6,877 nucleotides of DNA from Chlamydiota bacterium (GCA_011065005.1 JAAKFP010000136.1:1-6877); one strand, 5' to 3'; positions 1-5,589 are shown, numbered from the stretch's first letter. The notes: generated from the sequence alone by a model not told the origin. A program made the numbers and translations.

Positions 1-572
1 CCGGGGAAGAAGTTCTTAAGTTGAAAGATATAGGGGTAAAGGATTCGAAGTCGATATCTGACAATACCATTCATAAAATCGGGCAGAAAATCCGAAAGGC
101 TTACTCCTATCACATTGTTAAGATTAATCCGTTGAAATATAACGAACTATATCAGAAGTTTGGCAATCTGAATCATCTTCTCGCCTGGGGGCATGCAACG
201 ACTATTGAGGCATTGGTCAGCAAAACACGCTGTACAAATGTGCTCATCGACCAGTTCGCTGCTGAAAAAGTTGTGTTAACAGCTCTTAAACGAAAAAATC
301 TCGACGTCAACCTCCATCAGCGACACCGAGGAGAGGAAGACCTTGTGGTGGCAGCGGCTTCCATTCTTGCCCGCCAAGAATTTCTGAATGGATTGGCAAA
401 ACTTGGTATAGATTTTTCAATGAAATTGCCAAAGGGAGCCTCCTCAATGACTATTGAAGCTGGGGGAAGATTTCTTATCAAATATGGTCGGGAAGCGATG
501 AAAAACGTAGCAAAATTACACTTTAAAACCCTTGACGCAATTTTATCGAAAAATCCAAAATATAGAATATGA
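1..572 (+). CDS. rnhC: Ribonuclease HIII, 5' end outside the window
   Basis: Type 2 RNase H that cuts the RNA strand of RNA-DNA hybrids in the cytoplasm, clearing R-loops and primers. The reading frame is open from position 3 with no stop, so the gene begins upstream and the TTG at 21 is not the start. The family's first active-site block (DExGxGD) is therefore missing. Visible family marks are GVKDSK near 33-50, the N-x-N-x-LLAWGH stretch near 165-192 typical of HIII rather than HII, LIDQFA with an active-site Asp at 249-251, and RGEEDLVVAAASILAR near 327-374 with the remaining acidic residue(s) and the conserved AAASxxAR helix. The end KLHFKTLDAI matches the usual HIII C-terminus, so the 3' end is intact. 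Its stop overlaps the next start as ATGA, indicating translational coupling. The family assignment is firm. Confidence 0.93.
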   Translation, partial: GEEVLKLKDIGVKDSKSISDNTIHKIGQKIRKAYSYHIVKINPLKYNELYQKFGNLNHLLAWGHATTIEALVSKTRCTNVLIDQFAAEKVVLTALKRKNLDVNLHQRHRGEEDLVVAAASILARQEFLNGLAKLGIDFSMKLPKGASSMTIEAGGRFLIKYGREAMKNVAKLHFKTLDAILSKNPKYRI

Positions 573-1009
573 GTAACCGTACGATTTCCTATCTTTTGCT
601 CGTTGTCATTGTTTCGATGGGAGCGCTTTTTGCCCTGAATTTTATCAATATCTGGAGGGGCACCGCTCAAGCGAAATACCTTGCTCCCAATGAAGTGAAA
701 GGGATGGATATCGAGCACGACGACAAATTATACACTCTGAATTTCAGCCAGCAAAATCAAGTTCTTGCCATCCTCAACCAGACGATCAAGGTTGGTTATG
801 AGCGTTATTTTGAGGGAGAAGAGGCAGATTTCGAATATACCGCATTGGTCATTTATCTTTTCGACGGCTCCAGCATAAAGATCACACCTGTGGGTTTTAT
901 CAACCGACAGCTGCTCCTTCGTGTTCCCGAATGGAACCCCCAGGGACTCATTCGTGAAATAGGACCTGGCGATCTTCATTATCTATTATCTGAAACCTAC
1001 GATCCATAA
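569..1009 (+). CDS. Membrane-anchored hypothetical protein between rnhC and recN
   Basis: Not recognised. The 146-residue product has one strongly hydrophobic segment at about residues 7-29, with basic Arg4 before it, and no obvious signal peptidase site. The simplest reading is an N-terminal anchor with about 115 residues on the periplasmic side. That part is polar, mixed alpha/beta in appearance, with no cysteines and no catalytic motif I can name. The start ATG overlaps the rnhC stop by 4 bases and the stop lies 5 bases before recN, so it is almost certainly co-transcribed and translationally coupled with both. Tight packing and an uninterrupted frame argue that it is real, although no function can be given. 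Its position between two nucleic-acid enzymes may only reflect operon packing. Confidence 0.8.
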   Translation: MSNRTISYLLLVVIVSMGALFALNFINIWRGTAQAKYLAPNEVKGMDIEHDDKLYTLNFSQQNQVLAILNQTIKVGYERYFEGEEADFEYTALVIYLFDGSSIKITPVGFINRQLLLRVPEWNPQGLIREIGPGDLHYLLSETYDP

Positions 1010-1014
1010 TTCCT

Positions 1015-2628
1015 ATGCTCAAAAACTTGATCATCTCCAACATTATACTCGTCGACTCTGCAGACATCTCTTTTGATGCAGGATTAAATGTCCTGTCCGG
1101 GGAAACTGGGTCAGGAAAGTCTGCGATTATGGAGGCGTTAAACCATATTGCAGGGGCAAGAGCAGATACGAACATACTACGGCGTGGAGCCGAAAAAGGG
1201 GTGATTGAAGCCAGCTTTTGCATCAACAGTATTTCAAAAGTTTCTACCCTTCTCTCAGATGCAGGAATCGACCATATTGAAGGGGAAGACCTCATCATCC
1301 GCCGGGAGATATCCCTTGCGGGGAAGAGTCGAGCCTTTATCAACAATCAGCTGGTACATCTCAGCTTCCTAAAAACTATTGGTGATCTTCTCGTAGAGAT
1401 TGTTGGCCAGCATGCCAACCAACGATTAAAGAGCTTTGACCAGCACCGTAAAATCGTAGATCTTTTTGGAAAATTGGAAGGACTTTGCAACCATTTCGAA
1501 AAAAGTTGGGAAGAAGAAAATAAGGCACGCCATGAATTAGAAGAGCTTATCAACAGCGAAGCCCAGCGTCTGAGAGATATTGAAGTATGTCGCATGGAAT
1601 TTGAAGAGCTAGAAGGGGCAAACGTTCAAGAAAATGAAGAAGAACAGCTCTTCGCCGAATATTCCCGACTGACAAATACCGAAGAACTCGCCAAGCTCTC
1701 AAGCGAAATTTATGATTCCCTTTCTGGTGACCACCAACCGATACTCTCCGTACTACAGCAGCTGCAAAAAAGCTTCGAACAACTCGCCAAACTTGACCCC
1801 TCCCTCCAAGAAAATGCGAGCGACTTTCTATCCACTATCGTTGAACTTGAGGAGATTTCACACTCCATCCGCAATTATCAGAGCGGCATCGAGTTCAATC
1901 CCGCAAGAGTCGAAGAAGTCAACGAGCGACTAACCCTGATAAATCGTCTTCTACGAAAGTATGGGCCTACCGTGAAAGAGGTCCATGAGTATCATGAAAA
2001 GGCCGCTGAAAAGCTAAGTAAGCTTGAAAACGCTAACGTCGAAATTGAAGACCTACAAAACAGACTAAAGGAAATGGAAAGTGCCAACAACACTCTTGCG
2101 AAACAACTGACAGAGAAACGGAAGCAGGCAGGAAAGCAACTAGAAAAAGATATGAACCTTCAAATAAAAGCTCTCAACATGCCCAAAGCCGCTTTCTTTG
2201 TGGAGATCACACAGCAGAAGCGCTCTAGAAGCGGTGATGACCGTGTAGAGTTCTTCTTTGCTCCCAATGTGGGAGAGAAAAAAGTCTCCATCAAAGAGTG
2301 TGCCAGCGGCGGGGAACTTTCCCGGTTGATGCTCGCTCTTCAGGCGCTCTTGGCTGGGAAAGAAAAGATTCCCACGCTTATCTTCGATGAGATTGATGCC
2401 AATATCGGTGGAGAAACCGCAACAGTAGTAGGAGAAAAGCTGCAACAGATCGGTCAAGAGCATCAAGTGCTGTGTATCACCCACTTCCCTCAAGTAGCAA
2501 AATGTGCAAAACACCATCTGCAAATCTCCAAAAAGGAAATCGATGGAAGAACTGTCACCCAGGTGGAATTTCTTGACAAAGACTCCCGCAAAAAAGAGCT
2601 CTCCCGCATGGCCGGCCATAGAAAATAA
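1015..2628 (+). CDS. recN: DNA repair protein RecN (SMC-like ATPase)
   Basis: Cytoplasmic SMC-like ATPase acting early in recombinational repair of double-strand breaks. The 537 residues show the family order: Walker A GETGSGKS at 29-36, a central coiled-coil-rich region (roughly 150-230 and 310-375, many Glu/Lys/Leu), the ABC signature ASGGELSR at 430-437, Walker B LIFDEID with Asp458-Glu459, and the H-loop His490 in ITHFPQVA. The start ATG lies 5 bases after the preceding stop and has no clear Shine-Dalgarno sequence, consistent with coupled re-initiation. The C-terminus is unusual: after SRM it ends AGHRK, whereas E. coli RecN continues from LARLLGG for about 20 more residues. All ATPase motifs are intact, so I expect a functional protein. 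The stop lies only 13 bases before a 37-base inverted repeat. Confidence 0.95.
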   Translation: MLKNLIISNIILVDSADISFDAGLNVLSGETGSGKSAIMEALNHIAGARADTNILRRGAEKGVIEASFCINSISKVSTLLSDAGIDHIEGEDLIIRREISLAGKSRAFINNQLVHLSFLKTIGDLLVEIVGQHANQRLKSFDQHRKIVDLFGKLEGLCNHFEKSWEEENKARHELEELINSEAQRLRDIEVCRMEFEELEGANVQENEEEQLFAEYSRLTNTEELAKLSSEIYDSLSGDHQPILSVLQQLQKSFEQLAKLDPSLQENASDFLSTIVELEEISHSIRNYQSGIEFNPARVEEVNERLTLINRLLRKYGPTVKEVHEYHEKAAEKLSKLENANVEIEDLQNRLKEMESANNTLAKQLTEKRKQAGKQLEKDMNLQIKALNMPKAAFFVEITQQKRSRSGDDRVEFFFAPNVGEKKVSIKECASGGELSRLMLALQALLAGKEKIPTLIFDEIDANIGGETATVVGEKLQQIGQEHQVLCITHFPQVAKCAKHHLQISKKEIDGRTVTQVEFLDKDSRKKELSRMAGHRK

Positions 2629-2641
2629 ACCGGGCCCATAG

Positions 2642-2678
2642 ATCATCGACAAGTCGATGGATACCAAAACGGTGACAA
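2642..2678 (+). repeat. 37-base element, copy A of an inverted pair
   Basis: Reverse-complementing 5553-5589 reproduces this segment with 32 of 37 bases identical and no gaps. Similarity stops at both ends. The outer (recN-side) half is a hairpin, catcgac / gtcgatg at 2644-2650 and 2653-2659; the inner 14 bases (2665-2678) are identical in both copies. No T-run follows the hairpin, so it does not look like a classic intrinsic terminator for recN, although no better candidate exists. It could be a transposon-end remnant, a dispersed intergenic repeat, or a protein-binding site. Confidence 0.8.
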
Positions 2679-2702
2679 GTTTGTAAATATATGAGTTCTT
2701 TT

Positions 2703-2730
2703 ACATCAAAAAGCGCAGATGGCTCTACCC
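2703..2730 (-). repeat. Palindromic repeat copy R1, possible terminator of the CaaX gene
   Basis: This is the most diverged of four copies of a short hairpin repeat (others at 3201-3252, 3361-3411 and 3450-3484). Read on the minus strand, gtaga-gcca-tctgc forms a 5-bp stem with one G-U pair, followed by gc and five Ts (2712-2708). It starts about 26 bases beyond the stop of the gene at 2757-3104, the right place for an intrinsic terminator. The outer arm (2727-2730) is degenerate compared with the sister copies. Confidence 0.55.
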
Positions 2731-2756
2731 TCTAACAAATAGGAGCCCCTCTTCTC

Positions 2757-3104
2757 TTAGAAGATGCAGCAGTTGCAGCTATCTTCTTCCCTTTTGCTAG
2801 AAGGTTGTATGTTCTCAGACTCTTCTTTATGTTTGACAAGTGCACTTGCGATTTCCATAGTGACTTCATAGACTTCAGAAGCAAACTCTCCTTCACTTTT
2901 CTGAACTTCCCTTTCTAAATTCTCAAGCTGCTGCAGGGAGTACGACGTACAATATTTTTCGAACAGCGTTCCAAGTCTTTTGGCAATAAATTCACGTCCA
3001 TCACTCTTTGAAACAGCTTCTTGCACTGTTTGTTGTATATATTCATGTAAATCTGCAAGGTGCACCGAATTTGATCTTCCTCTACTTGAGACTGAAGCTG
3101 TCAT
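2757..3104 (-). CDS. Small CaaX-tailed hypothetical protein, candidate host-prenylated effector
   Basis: A 115-residue protein of unknown family. The start is chosen at the ATG at 3104 because GGAGG lies 5 bases upstream; extending to a TTG at 3179 would add 25 residues without a ribosome binding site and would cover the likely promoter. The product is hydrophilic, with a Ser/Arg-rich N-terminus (about 1-13), predicted helices over about 17-100 (charged, coiled-coil-like), a polar linker, and the ending D-S-C-N-C-C-I-F. The last four residues fit a CaaX box (Cys112, aliphatic-type Ile114, Phe115), with an extra Cys110 nearby that could be palmitoylated. CaaX prenylation is a eukaryotic reaction that bacteria lack but some intracellular pathogens exploit for secreted effectors. 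No signal peptide or transmembrane segment is present. That it is secreted and prenylated is inference; the reading frame itself is well supported. Confidence 0.75.
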   Translation of the reverse strand: MTASVSSRGRSNSVHLADLHEYIQQTVQEAVSKSDGREFIAKRLGTLFEKYCTSYSLQQLENLEREVQKSEGEFASEVYEVTMEIASALVKHKEESENIQPSSKREEDSCNCCIF

Positions 3105-3109
3105 ATTTG

Positions 3110-3114
3110 CCTCC
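3110..3114 (-). promoter_or_regulatory. Shine-Dalgarno sequence setting the CaaX gene start
   Basis: GGAGG on the minus strand, 5 bases before the ATG at 3104. It decides between this ATG and the in-frame TTG 75 bases upstream, which has no such sequence. Confidence 0.8.
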
Positions 3115-3150
3115 AGATAATTATTATTATAAGGTTTTGAAAGAGTAAAC

Positions 3151-3179
3151 ATCGTAGCATTAAGCCGTGATAATGGCAA
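3151..3179 (-). promoter_or_regulatory. Sigma70-like promoter of the CaaX gene
   Basis: Minus-strand TTGCCA (3179-3174), a 17-base spacer, then TACGAT (3156-3151), four matches each to the -35 and -10 consensus. Transcription would start near 3144, leaving a leader of about 40 bases with the strong GGAGG. A perfect TATAAT at 3131-3126 is an alternative -10 box, but its -35 region is poor and the leader would be only about 15 bases. Confidence 0.55.
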
Positions 3180-3200
3180 TGCCAGGAATATTAAGGGGTA

Positions 3201-3252
3201 GGATTATGAAGCGAGGCCTTTGGCACACAGAGCAATCTGCGCTTTTCGATGT
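3201..3252 (+). repeat. Palindromic repeat copy R2, inverted relative to R1, R3 and R4
   Basis: The reverse complement of this segment aligns with 3361-3411 almost throughout: the first 20 bases differ at one position, and the later part differs by a few substitutions and short gaps. Read on the plus strand, the core is an arm ending caga, loop gcaa, arm tctgcgc (3236-3242), then TTTT. It is the only one of the four copies in this orientation. It lies in the gene-free stretch 3105-3485 between the two minus-strand genes. Confidence 0.7.
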
Positions 3253-3267
3253 GCAAAGGCCTTTTTT
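3214..3267 (+). terminator. Plus-strand intrinsic terminator-like hairpin
   Basis: The arms aggcctttg (3214-3222) and caaaggcct (3254-3262) pair perfectly. After one bulged G the stem continues with caca/tgtg, and six Ts follow at 3262-3267. The loop contains the R2 repeat core. Strong as a structure, but no plus-strand gene lies nearby upstream (recN ends about 590 bases earlier, with an antisense gene between). It may block antisense transcription toward the deubiquitinase gene or be a relic of a rearrangement. Confidence 0.55.
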
Positions 3268-3360
3268 GTAAGCGAACCCGCAGCAAACCCTTCTACACAA
3301 AAAAACCCTTTAGACTATGTTCACAAGGCTAAAAGATCTGAAACTAAAAGCGATTTTTCC

Positions 3361-3411
3361 ACATCGAAAAGCGCGGATTGCTCCGCGCACTCCAAAGGCT
3401 TCGCACTATCC
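3361..3411 (-). repeat. Palindromic repeat copy R3, terminator-like
   Basis: The minus strand gives gcgcgga, loop gcaa, tccgcgc (3388-3371), a 7-bp GC-rich stem with a GNRA-type tetraloop, followed by four Ts (3370-3367). Relative to R4, an A-T pair in the stem is replaced by G-C with both partners changed, which points to selection on the hairpin. It lies about 100 bases past the deubiquitinase stop and could be a back-up terminator. Confidence 0.75.
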
Positions 3412-3449
3412 TAAAAAACTCTCGAAACAGCGTACGTTAATTTCGCACT

Positions 3450-3484
3450 ATCGCAAAGCGCAGATGGCTCTGCGCACTCCAAAG
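3450..3484 (-). repeat. Palindromic repeat copy R4, likely terminator of the deubiquitinase gene
   Basis: The minus strand shows gcgcaga, loop gcca, tctgcgc (3475-3458), a perfect 7-bp stem whose first base lies 10 bases past the stop codon at 3486-3488. Only three Ts follow, so on its own it would be a weak-to-moderate intrinsic terminator. The direct repeat cgcactatc at 3402-3410 and 3444-3452 links this copy with R3, suggesting local duplication. Confidence 0.7.
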
Positions 3485-3485
3485 A

Positions 3486-5390
3486 TTATTTTACGCGTTC
3501 TAGAACAAACAGGTAGGCATTCTCGCGATCCGATTTTTCTCGGCATTCAGAGACCTGTACAACTGGGGAGTTATCATCGCACTTATAAAAATGACCACCC
3601 CTGCGAACATTAGCAGTATAGTGCCCACAATCAGTACCCCCTCCCCGATGATTCACATAGGAAACAATGCGATATTTCGTTGACTCACCCTCAAAAACCA
3701 AAGAGGGATCAATCAACGCGGACAAATCAACAACATCAGATTCCCAAGTAATCGCAGAGTCTATTTTTTCTCTGTTATTATCAAACCTAACAAGTTGAAC
3801 GACCATAACATCGGGAATCTTCTCTGCTATCTGATACTCATTTTTTCTCTGTGCGTGTGTTCTCAGTATCACCTTACCTTCTGGGTCAGAAGTAACCTTC
3901 CATGGAGTCTCGGGATCATTGATATTTTCTTCCTTGAGATTATCAACTGCTTTCTGGAATGACATGTCTTCTTTACTTATTGGAACCCGCAGCATATGAC
4001 AAGGTTCTGTTCTCTCAGATTTATCAACCCCATCCAAGCTCAGTAGTGTTTTACGGACTTCAAAACAAAAACCTAAGGCTTTCAGCAACCCCTCCATAAG
4101 CGATGCTGCATCCTGCTGTCGAGTAATTCGTTTCAAGTCAAAATCTGGAACCAATTTCGACCTAAAGATCGTTTCACGTAATTGTCTAGCGACATCAGAC
4201 ATCAACGATTCTCCAGACTCCTTTTTATCGAGATCGTAGAAATTCTTAAAGCTATCGAGAGTCGCAAAAACTTCTTTCATTTTTTCGTATTGTTCTTCGA
4301 AGTACCCTGGACACCTGCAAAAAGACTCCTTCAACCGCTCAATCAAACGACTTCCAATCAGAGCTTGCAACACGCTATTCATGTAACAGGAGTTACCAAC
4401 ATTACATATACCTTGTGGAAGAGAAGCTATTTCAGCAGCGCTAGCTTTTTCTTGAGCCTCTAGAAGCTTTCGAACCTTTTGATCGATGACTTGCTGAACC
4501 TGATCAATAATTGAATCAAACTTCTCGACGTGCTCAATAGCCAACGATTTTTGAGAAGGTTCAATAGCTAAATCCAAGTGTTCTGTGTGCGTATTCTCGT
4601 GGAAGAGTTCTTCTGTATGGTCGTTGATAAACTTTAAAATAGATAGATAAGACCGTAAAGACCACAAATCGCTTTTCTCTATTTGTTCTAAAGTCATGGA
4701 ATCCTTAATCTTATGAAAAATTTGTACAATCTCGGAGGGCTTTTCTCTTAGCCTCTGCTTAAAAGCGGCATAAATACCGTTCAACTTAAATTGTATTTTC
4801 CTTAATTCAACTTTTTGTTCTCGTGAGATTGTCTGCGCCCTATCTTTACTCAATGTCTCACTGATTGTCCGAAAAGCTTCAACAATTTCAAAGTGCATAG
4901 CATGCAAATCACGAAGAATCTGAATCTTAGCCTCAAGACTCTTCTCATCTTTGTATCTGCACAAATCGAGAGACTCAACGCATAACTTGAGGGTATCTGT
5001 TTCACAGGTTAAATCAGCAATTAACTCATCCACAGTTTTAGGGCAGAATTTGGGAGCATTACTTCTCCCTACGTCTTTGTCTTTGTCCTTGTCCTTGCTT
5101 TCCGCTTTAAACAGGCCGGGAAAAATCTTTTTGAAAATCTCTATAATCTTATGGACAAGCCAAACGATAGGGGAAGCAAGCTTTTCCCAAAATCTTTTTG
5201 CCCCAGAAGGTGAAGACTCAGGTTTAAGTGCCCCTGGAGAATGCCCCCCAAAAAGGCGTGGCCCTAGGTCACCGACCTTTTCACATGGAATCACTAGATC
5301 AAAGAGGTTGTCCTTCTGATATGCTTCCGTGGAATCGTCATATGCAAGTTTACGAGGGATACCACTGGGGATACTAGGTCTAAAATCCAT
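3486..5390 (-). CDS. USP-family (peptidase C19) deubiquitinase, candidate secreted effector
   Basis: A cysteine protease of the eukaryotic ubiquitin-specific protease family, expected to remove ubiquitin from host proteins. The 634 residues contain every core USP block in order: Cys box GICNVGNSCYMNSVLQAL with catalytic Cys335 and oxyanion Asn330, QQD box at 425-427, PDVMVVQLVRF at 526-536, and His box CGHYTA with His590 followed by Asp605 in KCDD as third catalytic residue. The catalytic domain spans about 325-632. The paired CxxC zinc ligands of many USP finger regions are not evident. Residues 1-325 are unlike known USP adaptors to my eye: a Ser/Pro-rich start, a hydrophobic or amphipathic stretch at 66-94, a (Lys-Asp)x4 linker at 99-106, then charged helices. 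There is no classical signal peptide, so delivery by type III secretion is an inference. Bacteria lack ubiquitin, so the substrate must be in the host. It has its own near-consensus promoter and a weak ribosome binding site. Confidence 0.92.
   Translation of the reverse strand: MDFRPSIPSGIPRKLAYDDSTEAYQKDNLFDLVIPCEKVGDLGPRLFGGHSPGALKPESSPSGAKRFWEKLASPIVWLVHKIIEIFKKIFPGLFKAESKDKDKDKDVGRSNAPKFCPKTVDELIADLTCETDTLKLCVESLDLCRYKDEKSLEAKIQILRDLHAMHFEIVEAFRTISETLSKDRAQTISREQKVELRKIQFKLNGIYAAFKQRLREKPSEIVQIFHKIKDSMTLEQIEKSDLWSLRSYLSILKFINDHTEELFHENTHTEHLDLAIEPSQKSLAIEHVEKFDSIIDQVQQVIDQKVRKLLEAQEKASAAEIASLPQGICNVGNSCYMNSVLQALIGSRLIERLKESFCRCPGYFEEQYEKMKEVFATLDSFKNFYDLDKKESGESLMSDVARQLRETIFRSKLVPDFDLKRITRQQDAASLMEGLLKALGFCFEVRKTLLSLDGVDKSERTEPCHMLRVPISKEDMSFQKAVDNLKEENINDPETPWKVTSDPEGKVILRTHAQRKNEYQIAEKIPDVMVVQLVRFDNNREKIDSAITWESDVVDLSALIDPSLVFEGESTKYRIVSYVNHRGGGTDCGHYTANVRRGGHFYKCDDNSPVVQVSECREKSDRENAYLFVLERVK
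5073..5096 (-). repeat. Four in-frame hexamers encoding (Lys-Asp)4
   Basis: Four tandem six-base units (two gtcttt and two gtcctt on the plus strand) encode alternating Lys-Asp at residues 99-106 of the deubiquitinase. The linker separates the hydrophobic/amphipathic segment at 66-94 from the helical region. Unit gain or loss would change linker length but keep the frame. Confidence 0.85.
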
Positions 5391-5438
5391 AATTTTTATC
5401 CATAGCTTAAATAAATATTCATCTTAAACTAAAATAAA

Positions 5439-5467
5439 ATAATAGTGCATTATATAATAAATGTCAA
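5439..5467 (-). promoter_or_regulatory. Strong sigma70-like promoter of the deubiquitinase gene
   Basis: The minus strand carries a perfect TTGACA (5467-5462), an optimal 17-base spacer (5461-5445), then TATTAT (5444-5439), five of six -10 matches. Initiation near 5432 gives a leader of about 41 bases before the ATG at 5390. The surroundings (5391-5480) are very AT-rich. It is the best-matching promoter in the window and implies transcription independent of the flanking plus-strand genes. Confidence 0.75.
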
Positions 5468-5552
5468 CTATTATTATATATTTTTCCGGTTCATCACAAA
5501 AACACGTACCCTGAGAGTTTATGGTTAGCAATAAATTTGGGAGTACGGGGAT

Positions 5553-5589
5553 TTGTCACCGTTTTGTTAGCCGCCGACTTGTCGGTGAT
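5553..5589 (-). repeat. 37-base element, copy B of an inverted pair
   Basis: Inverted partner of 2642-2678, 32 of 37 identical. The hairpin half again faces outward: c5572-c5578 pairs with g5581-g5587 on the plus strand, including one G-U pair. The T-A stem pair of copy A (2646/2657) is C-G here (5585/5574), a compensatory change. The two copies enclose 2,874 bases containing only the CaaX and deubiquitinase genes. Confidence 0.8.

Noticed and set aside
2644..2659. Intrinsic terminator of recN
   Set aside because: The hairpin is good but no T-run follows on the plus strand, so it is reported only as part of the inverted repeat.
2140..2667. 175-codon minus-strand frame inside recN
   Set aside because: Lies fully antisense to the conserved ATPase part of recN and runs through the 37-base repeat; no protein family features.
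3105..3179. N-terminal 25-residue extension of the CaaX protein from a TTG at 3179
   Set aside because: No Shine-Dalgarno for the TTG, the extension covers the TTGCCA/TACGAT promoter, and the ATG at 3104 has a well-spaced GGAGG.
2703..3484. CRISPR array
   Set aside because: The repeats are palindromic, in both orientations, unevenly spaced and diverged, with a gene between copies; no cas genes.
3220..3613. Two overlapping plus-strand open frames of 64 and 98 codons
   Set aside because: They are built from the palindromic repeats R2-R4 translated in different frames, giving repeated peptides such as HRKAR and YRKAQ, and the second runs into the antisense of the deubiquitinase gene.
4951..5319. 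122-codon plus-strand frame opposite the deubiquitinase N-terminal region
   Set aside because: Antisense shadow; its Ser-Leu repeat is only the complement of the Lys-Asp hexamers.
5506..5546. Hairpin gtaccc ... gggagtac next to the 37-base element
   Set aside because: The stem is short, bulged and has a large internal loop; AT-rich surroundings make chance pairing likely.
2642..5589. Classical insertion sequence
   Set aside because: No transposase motif in the enclosed genes and no duplicated bases directly outside the two repeat copies.
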